Below, piece after piece: positions 30,991 through 38,387 of a stretch of DNA of 47,866 bases (position 1 is its first letter; each line of letters starts with the position of its first letter). The notes under the pieces are model-generated. The model saw nothing but the letters and a program-made list of their open reading frames with translations, ran no database searches and was not told the origin of the DNA. The position numbers were made by a program, and so were the translations under genes. Origin of the DNA: a virus; IMG/VR virus record IMGVR_UViG_3300013102_000042, positions 1-47,866 of that record. One strand, given 5' to 3'.

Positions 30991-32298
30991 ATGACAATGA
31001 CATCACAAGAATCTAAATTATTTCAAAAATCTATGGAGATTGCTAATGACATCTTTTCTAAATCTAGACTCATCAGAGATAGTGGAGCAGATTCAAGTAT
31101 CTATGTGAATCGTGTAGAATACTTAGAAAATCTTTTGGGCGATAATGGGTATATTAATTTTAATCCTATGGTGGAAAAAGATTTGTCCGTAGATTTTAGA
31201 AATTCATTTAAACAACGTGATGATAGAATGCCATTATATGCTAGTGATGTAGTAGATACCGATAACGAAAGAAGACTCACTAGACATGTTTTTGAATCAA
31301 TTAAAAGCGAAGACTTGCTAAGCAATACTATTCCTCAAGGTTTAAAAGATACTATTGAATATTTTGAACTAAAGAAAAAATATAGTAGTCCAAAATTATC
31401 TAGTCTTTTGGTTAAGCTATGGGGAGAGAAATCAGATGTTGTAAGATGGTATACGACACAATGCCCTAAGAAGTTAGAAAAAGGTGTTTATGATGATTAT
31501 AAAATTACGTTATCTGTATTACCTCATCATATCGTAGGAATGTCTTATTATTCTCCAGTTAATCATGGTGGAGACAGATGGATAGACGGTTGGGAAGGTA
31601 GCTCTTGTATGGACACAGTTAGAAATAGTACAGGTGGCAACATTACAAAGCTTATACCTAACTTATTGGATTCTTATTTGGCAGTAGCTTATCTTAGCAA
31701 AACAGATGGATATGATATAAAGAATCCGATTTATCTAGCTAGAACACTTGTTAGAGTTACAAAAATAAAAGATGACCAATGGGTAATGTTAGGATTGCGT
31801 ACTTATTCAATTAGTAAAGAAGCTAAAGATGTACTGTCTGAGGGATTAAAGAATCAATATGACAACTTTGTAGACGTTAGATACTTAAGGGACTTCTATA
31901 GAGGTGAAAGAAATGTTAGATATCGTAATGATTGCAATGTTGTAATGAATCTTGAGCAAAAGTACGAATGTGGTCGTTGTGATGGAGATGGAACTTATGA
32001 CGATGAAACTTGTGGTCGTTGCGATGGTACTGGAAGTATTTCACAAAGTGACACGCTGACACCATATGTTGACGATGAAGACTATGTTGAAGTAGACGAA
32101 AATAATGGGTCTATGTTGATTAAATTACCTAAAAAATGGCTAGAGGACAAGGGGTATCGTGAGCCTGCCCCTGTTACACCTGTGGTAGTAGAAGAGCCTA
32201 AAAAGAATATCTTTGGATTCTATTCTACACCACATTTTATACATGAGAATATACGTGTATTGGCAGATGCAGATAATGAAGAGGTGGGTGTATTTTGA
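30991..32298 (+). CDS. Paralogue B: SSC-motif protein with DnaJ-like zinc finger, 435 aa
   Basis: It shares with the protein at 12525-13886 the order HHIVGMSYY (179-187), WIDGWEGSSCMDT (197-209), then LAR near 250, and finally two zinc knuckles C327GRC330DGDG and C341GRC344DGTG of DnaJ type. The N-terminal 140 residues differ. C206 and H180 are the shared candidate catalytic or binding residues. No named enzyme family is recognised. GGGAGACTG precedes ATG 30991. Its end overlaps the next gene by 4 bp. Confidence 0.82.
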   Translation: MTMTSQESKLFQKSMEIANDIFSKSRLIRDSGADSSIYVNRVEYLENLLGDNGYINFNPMVEKDLSVDFRNSFKQRDDRMPLYASDVVDTDNERRLTRHVFESIKSEDLLSNTIPQGLKDTIEYFELKKKYSSPKLSSLLVKLWGEKSDVVRWYTTQCPKKLEKGVYDDYKITLSVLPHHIVGMSYYSPVNHGGDRWIDGWEGSSCMDTVRNSTGGNITKLIPNLLDSYLAVAYLSKTDGYDIKNPIYLARTLVRVTKIKDDQWVMLGLRTYSISKEAKDVLSEGLKNQYDNFVDVRYLRDFYRGERNVRYRNDCNVVMNLEQKYECGRCDGDGTYDDETCGRCDGTGSISQSDTLTPYVDDEDYVEVDENNGSMLIKLPKKWLEDKGYREPAPVTPVVVEEPKKNIFGFYSTPHFIHENIRVLADADNEEVGVF

Positions 32299-32483
32299 TA
32301 ATAGACAAAACTGAAAAAGGTACTCTAATTGAAATAAATGCTGATACATTTGCATATATGTATGCAGATGGAAGTACACTTGAAATACAACAATATTATA
32401 AAGGAGAGGTTAATCATGTGTTATTAACCTCTGAAACGGTTTTAAGATTTGGCATGAAGATAGACGACAAGATGGGATTATAA
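32295..32483 (+). CDS. Hypothetical protein, 62 aa (TTG start)
   Basis: AGAGGTG and the TTGA overlap with the previous stop support TTG 32295. A small beta-rich protein (TLIEINADTFAYMYADGSTL). It may work with paralogue B because they are coupled. Not recognised. Confidence 0.66.
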   Translation: MIIDKTEKGTLIEINADTFAYMYADGSTLEIQQYYKGEVNHVLLTSETVLRFGMKIDDKMGL

Positions 32484-32485
32484 TA

Positions 32486-32520
32486 GCTCTATAATGCACT
32501 TTATAGAGCAAGTTCTTTTT
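32486..32520 (+). terminator. Rho-independent terminator
   Basis: GCTCTATAA pairs with TTATAGAGC around a short loop, then AAGTTC and a T-run. Confidence 0.82.
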
Positions 32521-32533
32521 ATTAATAAATCGT

Positions 32534-32562
32534 TTGACAAAAGATTAAATATGTGGTATAAT
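32534..32562 (+). promoter_or_regulatory. Sigma-A promoter of the 32.6-36.0 kb operon
   Basis: TTGACA 32534-32539, 17 bp, TATAAT 32557-32562. No further promoter is evident until 36044. Confidence 0.9.
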
Positions 32563-32595
32563 TAATTATAGAGTTAAGAGTGGGAGTTGATCGGA

Positions 32596-32844
32596 ATGAG
32601 ATTTAGTAGGTTGGCAAACGAGAATGACTTCAAGAAGTGCGATGTCTATATTGGACATTATCTCATGGATGACGAAGTGAAGCGTTATATAGAACAGGAA
32701 AACATGTTTAAAGCAATAGAGTTTTTAAAGCGTAAGTTTGGAATGGGAGTTATGACTGCGAGAGAGCATTGCAATGAGTATGCGACATTCGTACAAGCTA
32801 AGAAAGATTTTGAAGATGGCAAGGCAGTTTACGTACATTATTAG
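32596..32844 (+). CDS. Small protein with L7/L12 C-terminal-like helix pattern, 82 aa
   Basis: ATG 32596 is chosen over an upstream TTG inside the SD. The segment KAIEFLKRKFGMGVMTAREH recalls the helix-turn-helix of the bL12 C-terminal fold (AIKxVRExTGxGLKEAK). The likeness is by pattern only. Function unknown. Confidence 0.68.
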   Translation: MRFSRLANENDFKKCDVYIGHYLMDDEVKRYIEQENMFKAIEFLKRKFGMGVMTAREHCNEYATFVQAKKDFEDGKAVYVHY

Positions 32845-32856
32845 GAGGATGATATT

Positions 32857-33039
32857 ATGAACAATAGTGATGCTAGTTGTCAAAATTGTGCCTTTCAAAC
32901 TAAAAATGGAGGATGCAAACAGGCGTTAAATATGGTGATTGATTACTCTAAAGATGATAATCCTTATTGTTGGCATTGGGAAAGAAAGAAAGATACAAAC
33001 ATTATTCTTAAGAATATTTTTAAATGGTTAAAAGGATAA
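32857..33039 (+). CDS. Cys-rich small protein, 60 aa
   Basis: AGGAGGATGAT precedes ATG 32857. The arrangement SCQNCAFQTKNGGCKQ and later NPYCWHWE gives a four-Cys cluster suited to zinc or iron binding. A basic amphipathic helix follows. Not recognised. Confidence 0.7.
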   Translation: MNNSDASCQNCAFQTKNGGCKQALNMVIDYSKDDNPYCWHWERKKDTNIILKNIFKWLKG

Positions 33040-33060
33040 TTTTATAGAGGAGATGATATC

Positions 33061-33282
33061 ATGAAAAGATATATGGTTTTCGGTTTTGATTCGTATTATC
33101 CTAGCGGTGGGATGAACGATTTTCGTTTTCAATTTGATACTAATGAAGAATTTGAAGAGAATTTTAGTGAAGAATATTATGACTATTATCATATTTTTGA
33201 TACAAAAGAAAACACTGTAGTCACAGGTAAATACATGAAGTCTTATGAAATTAAAAAATGGGTTGAAGAGATGAATGAATAA
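33061..33282 (+). CDS. Acidic aromatic-rich protein, 73 aa
   Basis: AGAGGAGATGAT precedes ATG 33061. The protein is rich in Tyr, Phe, Asp and Glu (FDTNEEFEENFSEEYYDYYH). Acid surface and small size could suit inhibition of a nucleic-acid enzyme; this is speculation. Not recognised. Confidence 0.7.
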   Translation: MKRYMVFGFDSYYPSGGMNDFRFQFDTNEEFEENFSEEYYDYYHIFDTKENTVVTGKYMKSYEIKKWVEEMNE

Positions 33283-33310
33283 AATGAATCTTTGATACAG
33301 GAGCGATGTT

Positions 33311-33481
33311 ATGAAAATAATAAAAGTTGCAACCATTGATTTAGATGAAATGGAAGTCGATGTAGTTTATGAAAATGCTTTATATCATGAAAAGTTAAAT
33401 AATGTAAAATACATTAAAAAAGATTCGGATGGCATATTATACGCAGGATATGACTTAAAAACATGGAATTACCACTTATAA
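33311..33481 (+). CDS. Small protein, 56 aa
   Basis: CAGGAGCGATG precedes ATG 33311. It reads MKIIKVATIDLDEMEVDVVY and then a basic segment. Not recognised. Confidence 0.64.
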   Translation: MKIIKVATIDLDEMEVDVVYENALYHEKLNNVKYIKKDSDGILYAGYDLKTWNYHL

Positions 33482-33514
33482 GTAAAACAAATATTTGACA
33501 TAGGGGATGACGAT

Positions 33515-33844
33515 ATGAGGAAGAGATATAGATACATTTTAAACGGTGTCGTTTTAGGAGAGCATAAAATTAGCGATTTTCGTCTCATCGGAGGAAACAA
33601 CATAAAGCCATCTTATGACGGTGCTAGTGCTATTAGAGTGGTAATACCTAATGATTTAGAACTAACTAAATGGTCGTGTGATTCATATTCTACAACAGAC
33701 GACAAGAGAACGATAGATGAGCTAGGTTATGATGTGCTAATATGGTATAAAAAAGAAAAGAAGTGGAAAATTCATAATGAATTTAAAGGAACTAGACCAT
33801 GCGACATTCCTTTACGTAGTAGGTGGGTGAATGCAGATGCTTAA
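33515..33844 (+). CDS. Basic beta-rich protein, 109 aa
   Basis: AGGGGATGACG precedes ATG 33515. The sequence (YRYILNGVVLGEHKISDFRL) is beta-rich and basic. It overlaps the next gene by 14 bp. Not recognised. Confidence 0.7.
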   Translation: MRKRYRYILNGVVLGEHKISDFRLIGGNNIKPSYDGASAIRVVIPNDLELTKWSCDSYSTTDDKRTIDELGYDVLIWYKKEKKWKIHNEFKGTRPCDIPLRSRWVNADA

Positions 33845-34268
33845 AGATGAGATAAAAGAGCTAAACGACAAAAGGCAGATTAAATTAGAAGCAAAGTGGA
33901 ATAGAAAGATTCGCATTCAAAACACTATTCATAGTACGAAATTATATAAAGCATATCAGAGACACTTAGAAAGAAAACAAGTGCGTGACAATATTAAGTA
34001 TGAAAAAGGAACACAAAAGATAATCAACAATCTTCCTAAAAGATTGAAAAAATTTTCTAAAAAGTACGACTGTGCAGATATTTATCTGTATGAACAAAGC
34101 TTCCTTATCCATCCGTATCTTTATAGTAATATGGCTAATTATTATCTTGACAAGAGAGGGAAAGATATAATTCAATTCCTTAAAGATAATAATATAAAAT
34201 ATCATCTGCATACTCATAATGGTACTGTCGATTCTTGTTATACAATTAGAGTATATTTTAATCAATAA
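33831..34268 (+). CDS. Highly basic helical protein, 145 aa
   Basis: AGGTGGGTGA precedes ATG 33831 (a second ATG at 33837 is possible). The first 80 residues are a long basic helix (IKELNDKRQIKLEAKWNRKI). The rest is a small domain with His and Tyr (YHLHTHNGTVDSCYTIRVYF). It may bind nucleic acid; no family is recognised. Confidence 0.7.
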   Translation: MQMLKDEIKELNDKRQIKLEAKWNRKIRIQNTIHSTKLYKAYQRHLERKQVRDNIKYEKGTQKIINNLPKRLKKFSKKYDCADIYLYEQSFLIHPYLYSNMANYYLDKRGKDIIQFLKDNNIKYHLHTHNGTVDSCYTIRVYFNQ

Positions 34269-34295
34269 AATAAATAGCTTAAAGGAGAGGTTAGA

Positions 34296-34547
34296 ATGCT
34301 AGATGTAAAAGTTGTTGATAGTCAAACAGATAACGTAGAAGTAGAAGTAGGTCAAATAAGATATAATGACAGAGGAATGTTTGTTTTAATTACTCATGGG
34401 GCAAAAGGGCTTTATGACGCATTGGTTTTGAAAAATGAAAATGCAAATTCAAGGGTGTTTGACTGGAATAGTAGAGGACAGAGTGGAAAAGTGATGGCGG
34501 GCATTTATCCATATATCGCAAAGGGCGAATTAAAAATAACTAAGTGA
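34296..34547 (+). CDS. SH3-like small protein, 83 aa
   Basis: AAAGGAGAGG precedes ATG 34296. VGQIRYNDRGMFVLITHG matches the GQxxxxxxGxFxLI opening of small SH3-like phage proteins. Function unknown. Confidence 0.68.
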   Translation: MLDVKVVDSQTDNVEVEVGQIRYNDRGMFVLITHGAKGLYDALVLKNENANSRVFDWNSRGQSGKVMAGIYPYIAKGELKITK

Positions 34548-34562
34548 AGGAGTGTGACGAAT

Positions 34563-34802
34563 ATGTTGAAAAGATACTACAACAGTATTCATTTACGATT
34601 ATTAAAAAACCAATCGATAGTAATGTTTGAAGAGGTGTCAAGCGGTGTATACCATGTTGTCAAAGATAGAAACCATAAATATGCTAACTCTAACTTCGTA
34701 ACATCGGATATAGTTGCAAATGCATTAAGCTATAATGCGAAAGTTTCCGTAAATGGTAATAGCGGATTGTTTGCAAACTTTGAAGTAATACAAGATAACT
34801 AG
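34563..34802 (+). CDS. Hypothetical protein, 79 aa
   Basis: GAAGGAG lies ten bases before ATG 34563; an upstream GTG abuts it and is rejected. Basic, beta-rich (LLKNQSIVMFEEVSSGVYHV). Not recognised. Confidence 0.67.
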   Translation: MLKRYYNSIHLRLLKNQSIVMFEEVSSGVYHVVKDRNHKYANSNFVTSDIVANALSYNAKVSVNGNSGLFANFEVIQDN

Positions 34803-34815
34803 GAGGTTTTATATT

Positions 34816-35070
34816 ATGAGAAATCCAAAACGCATTGAAACTCTTATGAATATATTGACAGAGATTTGGGAGCTATATCCAGACCTTAGATTTAATCAGT
34901 TGATCCATAGTCTGCAGACGGATTACAAAGGTGGTCGATATATTCATAATGCTTTTGTAGATGAGGTTGGTTGGGGAATGAAACCTATTAGCTATACAGA
35001 CTTATTTAATGTTGAAGACGATGATTTTATAGAGTTTTTACGTGAAAAACTAGTTGAATATAAAGGATAG
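34816..35070 (+). CDS. Conserved accessory protein, 84 aa
   Basis: MRNPKRIETLMNILTEIWEL, then YPDLRFNQLIHSL and a late VEDDDFIEFL, follow a pattern I recall from a widespread family of small accessory proteins (R-x-P-x-R-I ... PDLRxxQLI ... DDxxxxxL). It has no assigned function. AGGAGG precedes ATG 34816. Confidence 0.74.
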   Translation: MRNPKRIETLMNILTEIWELYPDLRFNQLIHSLQTDYKGGRYIHNAFVDEVGWGMKPISYTDLFNVEDDDFIEFLREKLVEYKG

Positions 35071-35078
35071 GTGATATT

Positions 35079-35297
35079 ATGTCAAAAGAACTACCACAAA
35101 GATTAATACTTACTTTTGGAGAAATAGTACGAATTGAGATGCTTGCAGATTTTTGTGAATCAGAAGATTTTACAGAAGATTTTATGATAGGGTACGTTAG
35201 AGATGATATGGTTTTTTCATTCGATTCTAAAATATTACCAAAAAATTATCAGTATGAAGTGCCGAAAGGCTATGTAATTAAGGGTTTTAACGACTAA
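35079..35297 (+). CDS. Acidic protein, 72 aa
   Basis: ATAGGTGATATT precedes ATG 35079, only 8 bp after the previous stop. Acidic and beta-rich (RLILTFGEIVRIEMLADFCE). Not recognised. Confidence 0.66.
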   Translation: MSKELPQRLILTFGEIVRIEMLADFCESEDFTEDFMIGYVRDDMVFSFDSKILPKNYQYEVPKGYVIKGFND

Positions 35298-35315
35298 TAG
35301 AATGAGGTGAAAGAA

Positions 35316-35492
35316 TTGAGTGTTTATACTACTTACGATGAAAAAAGAGATGAGTTAAAAGAAGAACTCACCAACTGTCTTGAATTAGCAAGAAAATTAC
35401 TAGATGAAAATATTTGGGGTTACGATGATATGAGTGAAGATTATGCAATTGAAGTTTATCAAGCGGTAAAGAAAGCTAGAGATACTATATAA
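35316..35492 (+). CDS. Acidic helical protein, 58 aa (TTG start)
   Basis: GAGGTGAAAGAA precedes TTG 35316; the in-frame GTG at 35307 lies within the SD. The protein (YDEKRDELKEELTNCLELAR) is a charged helical hairpin. Not recognised. Confidence 0.64.
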   Translation: MSVYTTYDEKRDELKEELTNCLELARKLLDENIWGYDDMSEDYAIEVYQAVKKARDTI

Positions 35493-35523
35493 AATGAATA
35501 TTTTATAAAGGGAGATTGATAAT

Positions 35524-35781
35524 ATGAGTAGATTATCTTTAAAGATTGTTGGTAGCTTTATGGGAAATTGTTTAATTATTTCTGATAATGAAACAAATAA
35601 GAATATTGAAGTTATGGCAATGCAATTAAAAGGGATTGTAAACAGTAATAAAAATACAGGAAGTATACCTCATGGTGGATGGGATAAAAATGGGGAAAAA
35701 ATTACAATCTATCATGATGACGATACAGATTTGCACGAAGTTACTTTTACAATGCAAGAATTAGGCGAATTGATAAAATAA
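35524..35781 (+). CDS. Hypothetical protein, 85 aa
   Basis: AGGGAGATTGATAAT precedes ATG 35524. Beta-rich with an acidic turn (ITIYHDDDTDLHEVTFTMQE). Not recognised. Confidence 0.68.
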   Translation: MSRLSLKIVGSFMGNCLIISDNETNKNIEVMAMQLKGIVNSNKNTGSIPHGGWDKNGEKITIYHDDDTDLHEVTFTMQELGELIK

Positions 35782-35804
35782 TTCATTTATGAAGGAGTGG
35801 TTGT

Positions 35805-36002
35805 ATGATTGAGAAATTTATAGAAGAAGCAATGCGAAAAGAAGCAATGACAGGAAAGATTGCAAAGATAAAAATGAAAAGTGAATATTTCAATAAAGTA
35901 TTTGAATCAGAGGTACGATTTGTCGAAGCGGAGGGCTACATTGCGGGGGTGTCATTTCATATAGACGATTATATATCGGAAGATTATATTGTCTACGTTT
36001 GA
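35805..36002 (+). CDS. Hypothetical protein, 65 aa
   Basis: GAAGGAGTGG precedes ATG 35805. A basic N-terminal helix and an acidic beta C-terminus (VSFHIDDYISEDYIVYV). Last gene before the next promoter. Not recognised. Confidence 0.66.
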   Translation: MIEKFIEEAMRKEAMTGKIAKIKMKSEYFNKVFESEVRFVEAEGYIAGVSFHIDDYISEDYIVYV

Positions 36003-36043
36003 TAAAATAATTTATTTAGGAGTAAAATAACTTATAATATCTA

Positions 36044-36072
36044 TTGACAAATGACAATAATTATGGTATAAT
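36044..36072 (+). promoter_or_regulatory. Sigma-A promoter
   Basis: TTGACA 36044-36049, 17 bp, TATAAT 36067-36072. Confidence 0.9.
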
Positions 36073-36100
36073 TAATTATAGAGTTAAGGAGGGCGAAGAT

Positions 36101-36409
36101 ATGAAAGAGTTGATAATTAAAAGTGAACGCAGAAAGACTACTGGAAAGCTATTTACTAGCTTTAGGCGAGAGACAAATTCTGTACTAAGGCTGAGTGATA
36201 CAAAGGCTTTTGCATTCAATAAAGAAAGCTTATTCATATCTGAGACTAACACAAGAGGTAAGGACAAGCTGTTCTCTATCCATATGAAATTAGATGGACA
36301 TAAGGAGAACGAAGGTCAAAGTATATTGTCTCAAATGCGTCTTACTAAAGATGAATTGACTTCATTGAGAGATGAGATAAGTTATATATTATATGATTTA
36401 GACAGATAA
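36101..36409 (+). CDS. Basic protein, 102 aa
   Basis: AAGGAGGGCG fixes ATG 36101; the longer frame is promoter sequence. The protein (MKELIIKSERRKTTGKLFTS) is basic with a C-terminal helix (LTKDELTSLRDEISYILYDL). Not recognised. Confidence 0.7.
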   Translation: MKELIIKSERRKTTGKLFTSFRRETNSVLRLSDTKAFAFNKESLFISETNTRGKDKLFSIHMKLDGHKENEGQSILSQMRLTKDELTSLRDEISYILYDLDR

Positions 36410-36433
36410 AATTAGACAAGGGGAGATTTGATT

Positions 36434-36613
36434 ATGAAAAAATTTATTTTTAAATTTCGATTTGCTATTTACGGTGCGTTTGTTGGAGCTATACTACAAG
36501 CGTTGTCAACACTAACTATTTTCCACACTCTTCCGATTTTGTTTCCAGTATTCATATTTATCTCACTTATAGTTGCGTTTAAATTAGACGATAAATATGT
36601 GCTAAATAAGTAA
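36434..36613 (+). CDS. Small membrane protein, two helices, 59 aa
   Basis: GGGGAGATTTG precedes ATG 36434. Two hydrophobic stretches (FAIYGAFVGAILQALSTL and LPILFPVFIFISLIVAF) form a membrane hairpin with basic ends. Its shape is holin-like or of a superinfection-exclusion membrane protein. No proof. Confidence 0.68.
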   Translation: MKKFIFKFRFAIYGAFVGAILQALSTLTIFHTLPILFPVFIFISLIVAFKLDDKYVLNK

Positions 36614-36644
36614 GTTAAAATAACTATACTTAGGTTTAAATCGC

Positions 36645-36673
36645 TTGACAAACGATTTAATATATGGTATACT
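36645..36673 (+). promoter_or_regulatory. Sigma-A promoter
   Basis: TTGACA 36645-36650, 17 bp, TATACT 36668-36673. It drives the 16-codon frame and perhaps the peptidase. Confidence 0.88.
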
Positions 36674-36704
36674 AAGTATAGAAGTTCAGAGAGGGTTGAT
36701 TACA

Positions 36705-36755
36705 ATGAGAAAGTTTGAAATGTGCGGATTATATGATATTTGGTTACGAAATTAA
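36705..36755 (+). CDS. Possible 16-aa leader peptide
   Basis: MRKFEMCGLYDIWLRN follows GAGGGTTGATTACA and its own promoter. It lies just before a second promoter for the peptidase gene. It may be a regulatory leader peptide, a very small gene or a relic. Confidence 0.4.
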   Translation: MRKFEMCGLYDIWLRN

Positions 36756-36778
36756 ATTACATAAATAAAAGATATCGC

Positions 36779-36807
36779 TTGACAAAAGACAATAATTATG
36801 GTATAAT
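36779..36807 (+). promoter_or_regulatory. Sigma-A promoter of the peptidase gene
   Basis: TTGACA 36779-36784, 17 bp, TATAAT 36802-36807. Confidence 0.9.
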
Positions 36808-36869
36808 TAACATATAGGATAAGCGAGAAGGCTTACTTAAAACTCAAAGAGAAAATGGAGAGATGTAAA

Positions 36870-37937
36870 ATGAAAAAAATGAGAAAACAACTAATAAAAT
36901 TACTAAATATTCACGGTGTAAGCGGTAACGAAACACAAGTAAGAAAGTATCTACAACCAATCTTAACTCACTTTATGGACAATGTAGGAATTGATTCTTA
37001 CGGAAATCTATTAGCAGAGAAGAAAATAGGAACTGGAATTGGTGCTACTGTGTTATTATCGGCACACATGGACACTGTAAAAGGGGTATTCGCTGACCGT
37101 AAATTAATTATCGATGGAGATGTTATTTCTTCTGATAAAGGAGCTTTAGGAGCTGACGACAGAGCAGGAATTGCAATCATCATGGAAGTACTGAGAAACA
37201 TTGAATCATTATCGTTTAACGGAGTTATCAAAGTGGCATTTTCTAGAGAAGAAGAAATCGGTTGTGTCGGCTCTAAGAAGATTGATCCAAAATGGTATTC
37301 AGATGTAGATTTAGCTATCGTAGTAGATAGAAAAGGCAACAGAGACATTGTAGTAGGTTGTTGGGATGCTTTCTGTAGCGATGCAGTTGGACTATTCTTT
37401 GAAGAAGCTTCTAAAATGCAAGACATGGATTGGAAAGCGGTTGAAGGTGGAATTTCAGATGCGGTTACATTCTCTGAAAACGGAGTAAATTCAGTAAACT
37501 TAAGTGCAGGGTATTACAAAGAGCATACTGAAAATGAGTATGTGGTGCTTAGCCAAATGCAAGACACTGTTAGACTTATCATGCAAGCATTCGGAGTTAT
37601 CAACTCATTCGTTGGAACATTCGGAGAAGTGCCTGCCAATAACCAATGGGTTGAAGGTTACGGAGCTTATAGATATGGTTGGAAAAATACTGGTAGCAAA
37701 GCTGACAACTATGATAACTACTATAGCTACGTTTCTGACAGAAACGGCAACCTAAGTAGTTTTGATGAAACAAGATTCCTTGACGACTTATATGCAGAAG
37801 AAAAAGATATAAATGGCGATATCTTCATGTATGAAGTTGGTAGCGAAGTGGCTATACTTCAAGGAGATAATGAAATACTGATGTCAAGAAAATCATTAAA
37901 AAGCTTATTTGACCAAATTAGAGGTGTAATGGCATAA
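36870..37937 (+). CDS. M20/M42-type zinc aminopeptidase-like protein with extra C-terminus
   Basis: The 355-aa protein starts KLLNIHGVSGNETQVRKYLQ, the typical opening of M42/PepT peptidases. Metal-site positions are H66 and D68 (LLSAHMDTV), D96-D97 (GADDRAGIA), E127-E129 (REEEIGCVG), D153 and H219 (YKEHT). The set looks complete for a two-zinc peptidase. The last 100 residues (YGAYRYGWKNTGSKADNYDN) are Tyr/Asn-rich and not part of the family. GGAGAGATG fixes ATG 36870. A phage might use it to free amino acids or cleave a signal peptide; this is open. Confidence 0.86.
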   Translation: MKKMRKQLIKLLNIHGVSGNETQVRKYLQPILTHFMDNVGIDSYGNLLAEKKIGTGIGATVLLSAHMDTVKGVFADRKLIIDGDVISSDKGALGADDRAGIAIIMEVLRNIESLSFNGVIKVAFSREEEIGCVGSKKIDPKWYSDVDLAIVVDRKGNRDIVVGCWDAFCSDAVGLFFEEASKMQDMDWKAVEGGISDAVTFSENGVNSVNLSAGYYKEHTENEYVVLSQMQDTVRLIMQAFGVINSFVGTFGEVPANNQWVEGYGAYRYGWKNTGSKADNYDNYYSYVSDRNGNLSSFDETRFLDDLYAEEKDINGDIFMYEVGSEVAILQGDNEILMSRKSLKSLFDQIRGVMA

Positions 37938-37941
37938 TGAA

Positions 37942-37971
37942 TTAGGCTTGGGTATTCTTACCTAAGCCTAA
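37942..37971 (+). terminator. Hairpin terminator of the peptidase gene
   Basis: TTAGGCTTGGGTA pairs with TACCTAAGCCTAA around TTCT (one mismatch). The following bases are AT-rich without a long T-run. Confidence 0.75.
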
Positions 37972-38015
37972 AATACTACTTAGACATACTAAAATTATAT
38001 TAAGGATGATATGAA

Positions 38016-38345
38016 ATGAAAGACTTGAAAAGAGAAGATAGAGTTATGTTTATTAAAAAAGAAGACAATAGCTTTGAAGTGCTAGACAGAAGTGGCAATG
38101 TCATTTTAGATAAAGATTCCGAATACTTTATATATATGAAGAATGTGAATTTTAAAAGTGGAAAGATTATTCAAGGTAGATATCTAGGTAGCATAAGTGA
38201 AAACGATGCAATCCTAGGTAATCATTGCAAGAACGTTGTTATTAAAGACAATGATTTCTATGTAGATGACTCACTAGTTAAGACCGCTAGAATGGTCGCA
38301 GTAAACAATAAGAAAAATGTTATCATTATTGTATCTAATAGTTAA
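38016..38345 (+). CDS. Hypothetical protein, 109 aa
   Basis: AAGGATGATATGAA includes the start region at ATG 38016. The protein is beta-rich (FIKKEDNSFEVLDRSGNVIL, then NVVIKDNDFYVDDSLVKTAR). No promoter is obvious. Not recognised. Confidence 0.7.
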   Translation: MKDLKREDRVMFIKKEDNSFEVLDRSGNVILDKDSEYFIYMKNVNFKSGKIIQGRYLGSISENDAILGNHCKNVVIKDNDFYVDDSLVKTARMVAVNNKKNVIIIVSNS

Positions 38346-38359
38346 GGCTATTAGATACA
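38330..38359 (+). terminator. 12-bp hairpin overlapping a stop codon
   Basis: TGTATCTAATAG and CTATTAGATACA are perfect arms around TTAAGG; the TAA stop lies in the loop. There is no T-run. Confidence 0.6.
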
Positions 38360-38387
38360 AATTTAAAATAATAAAAGGAGAATATTG

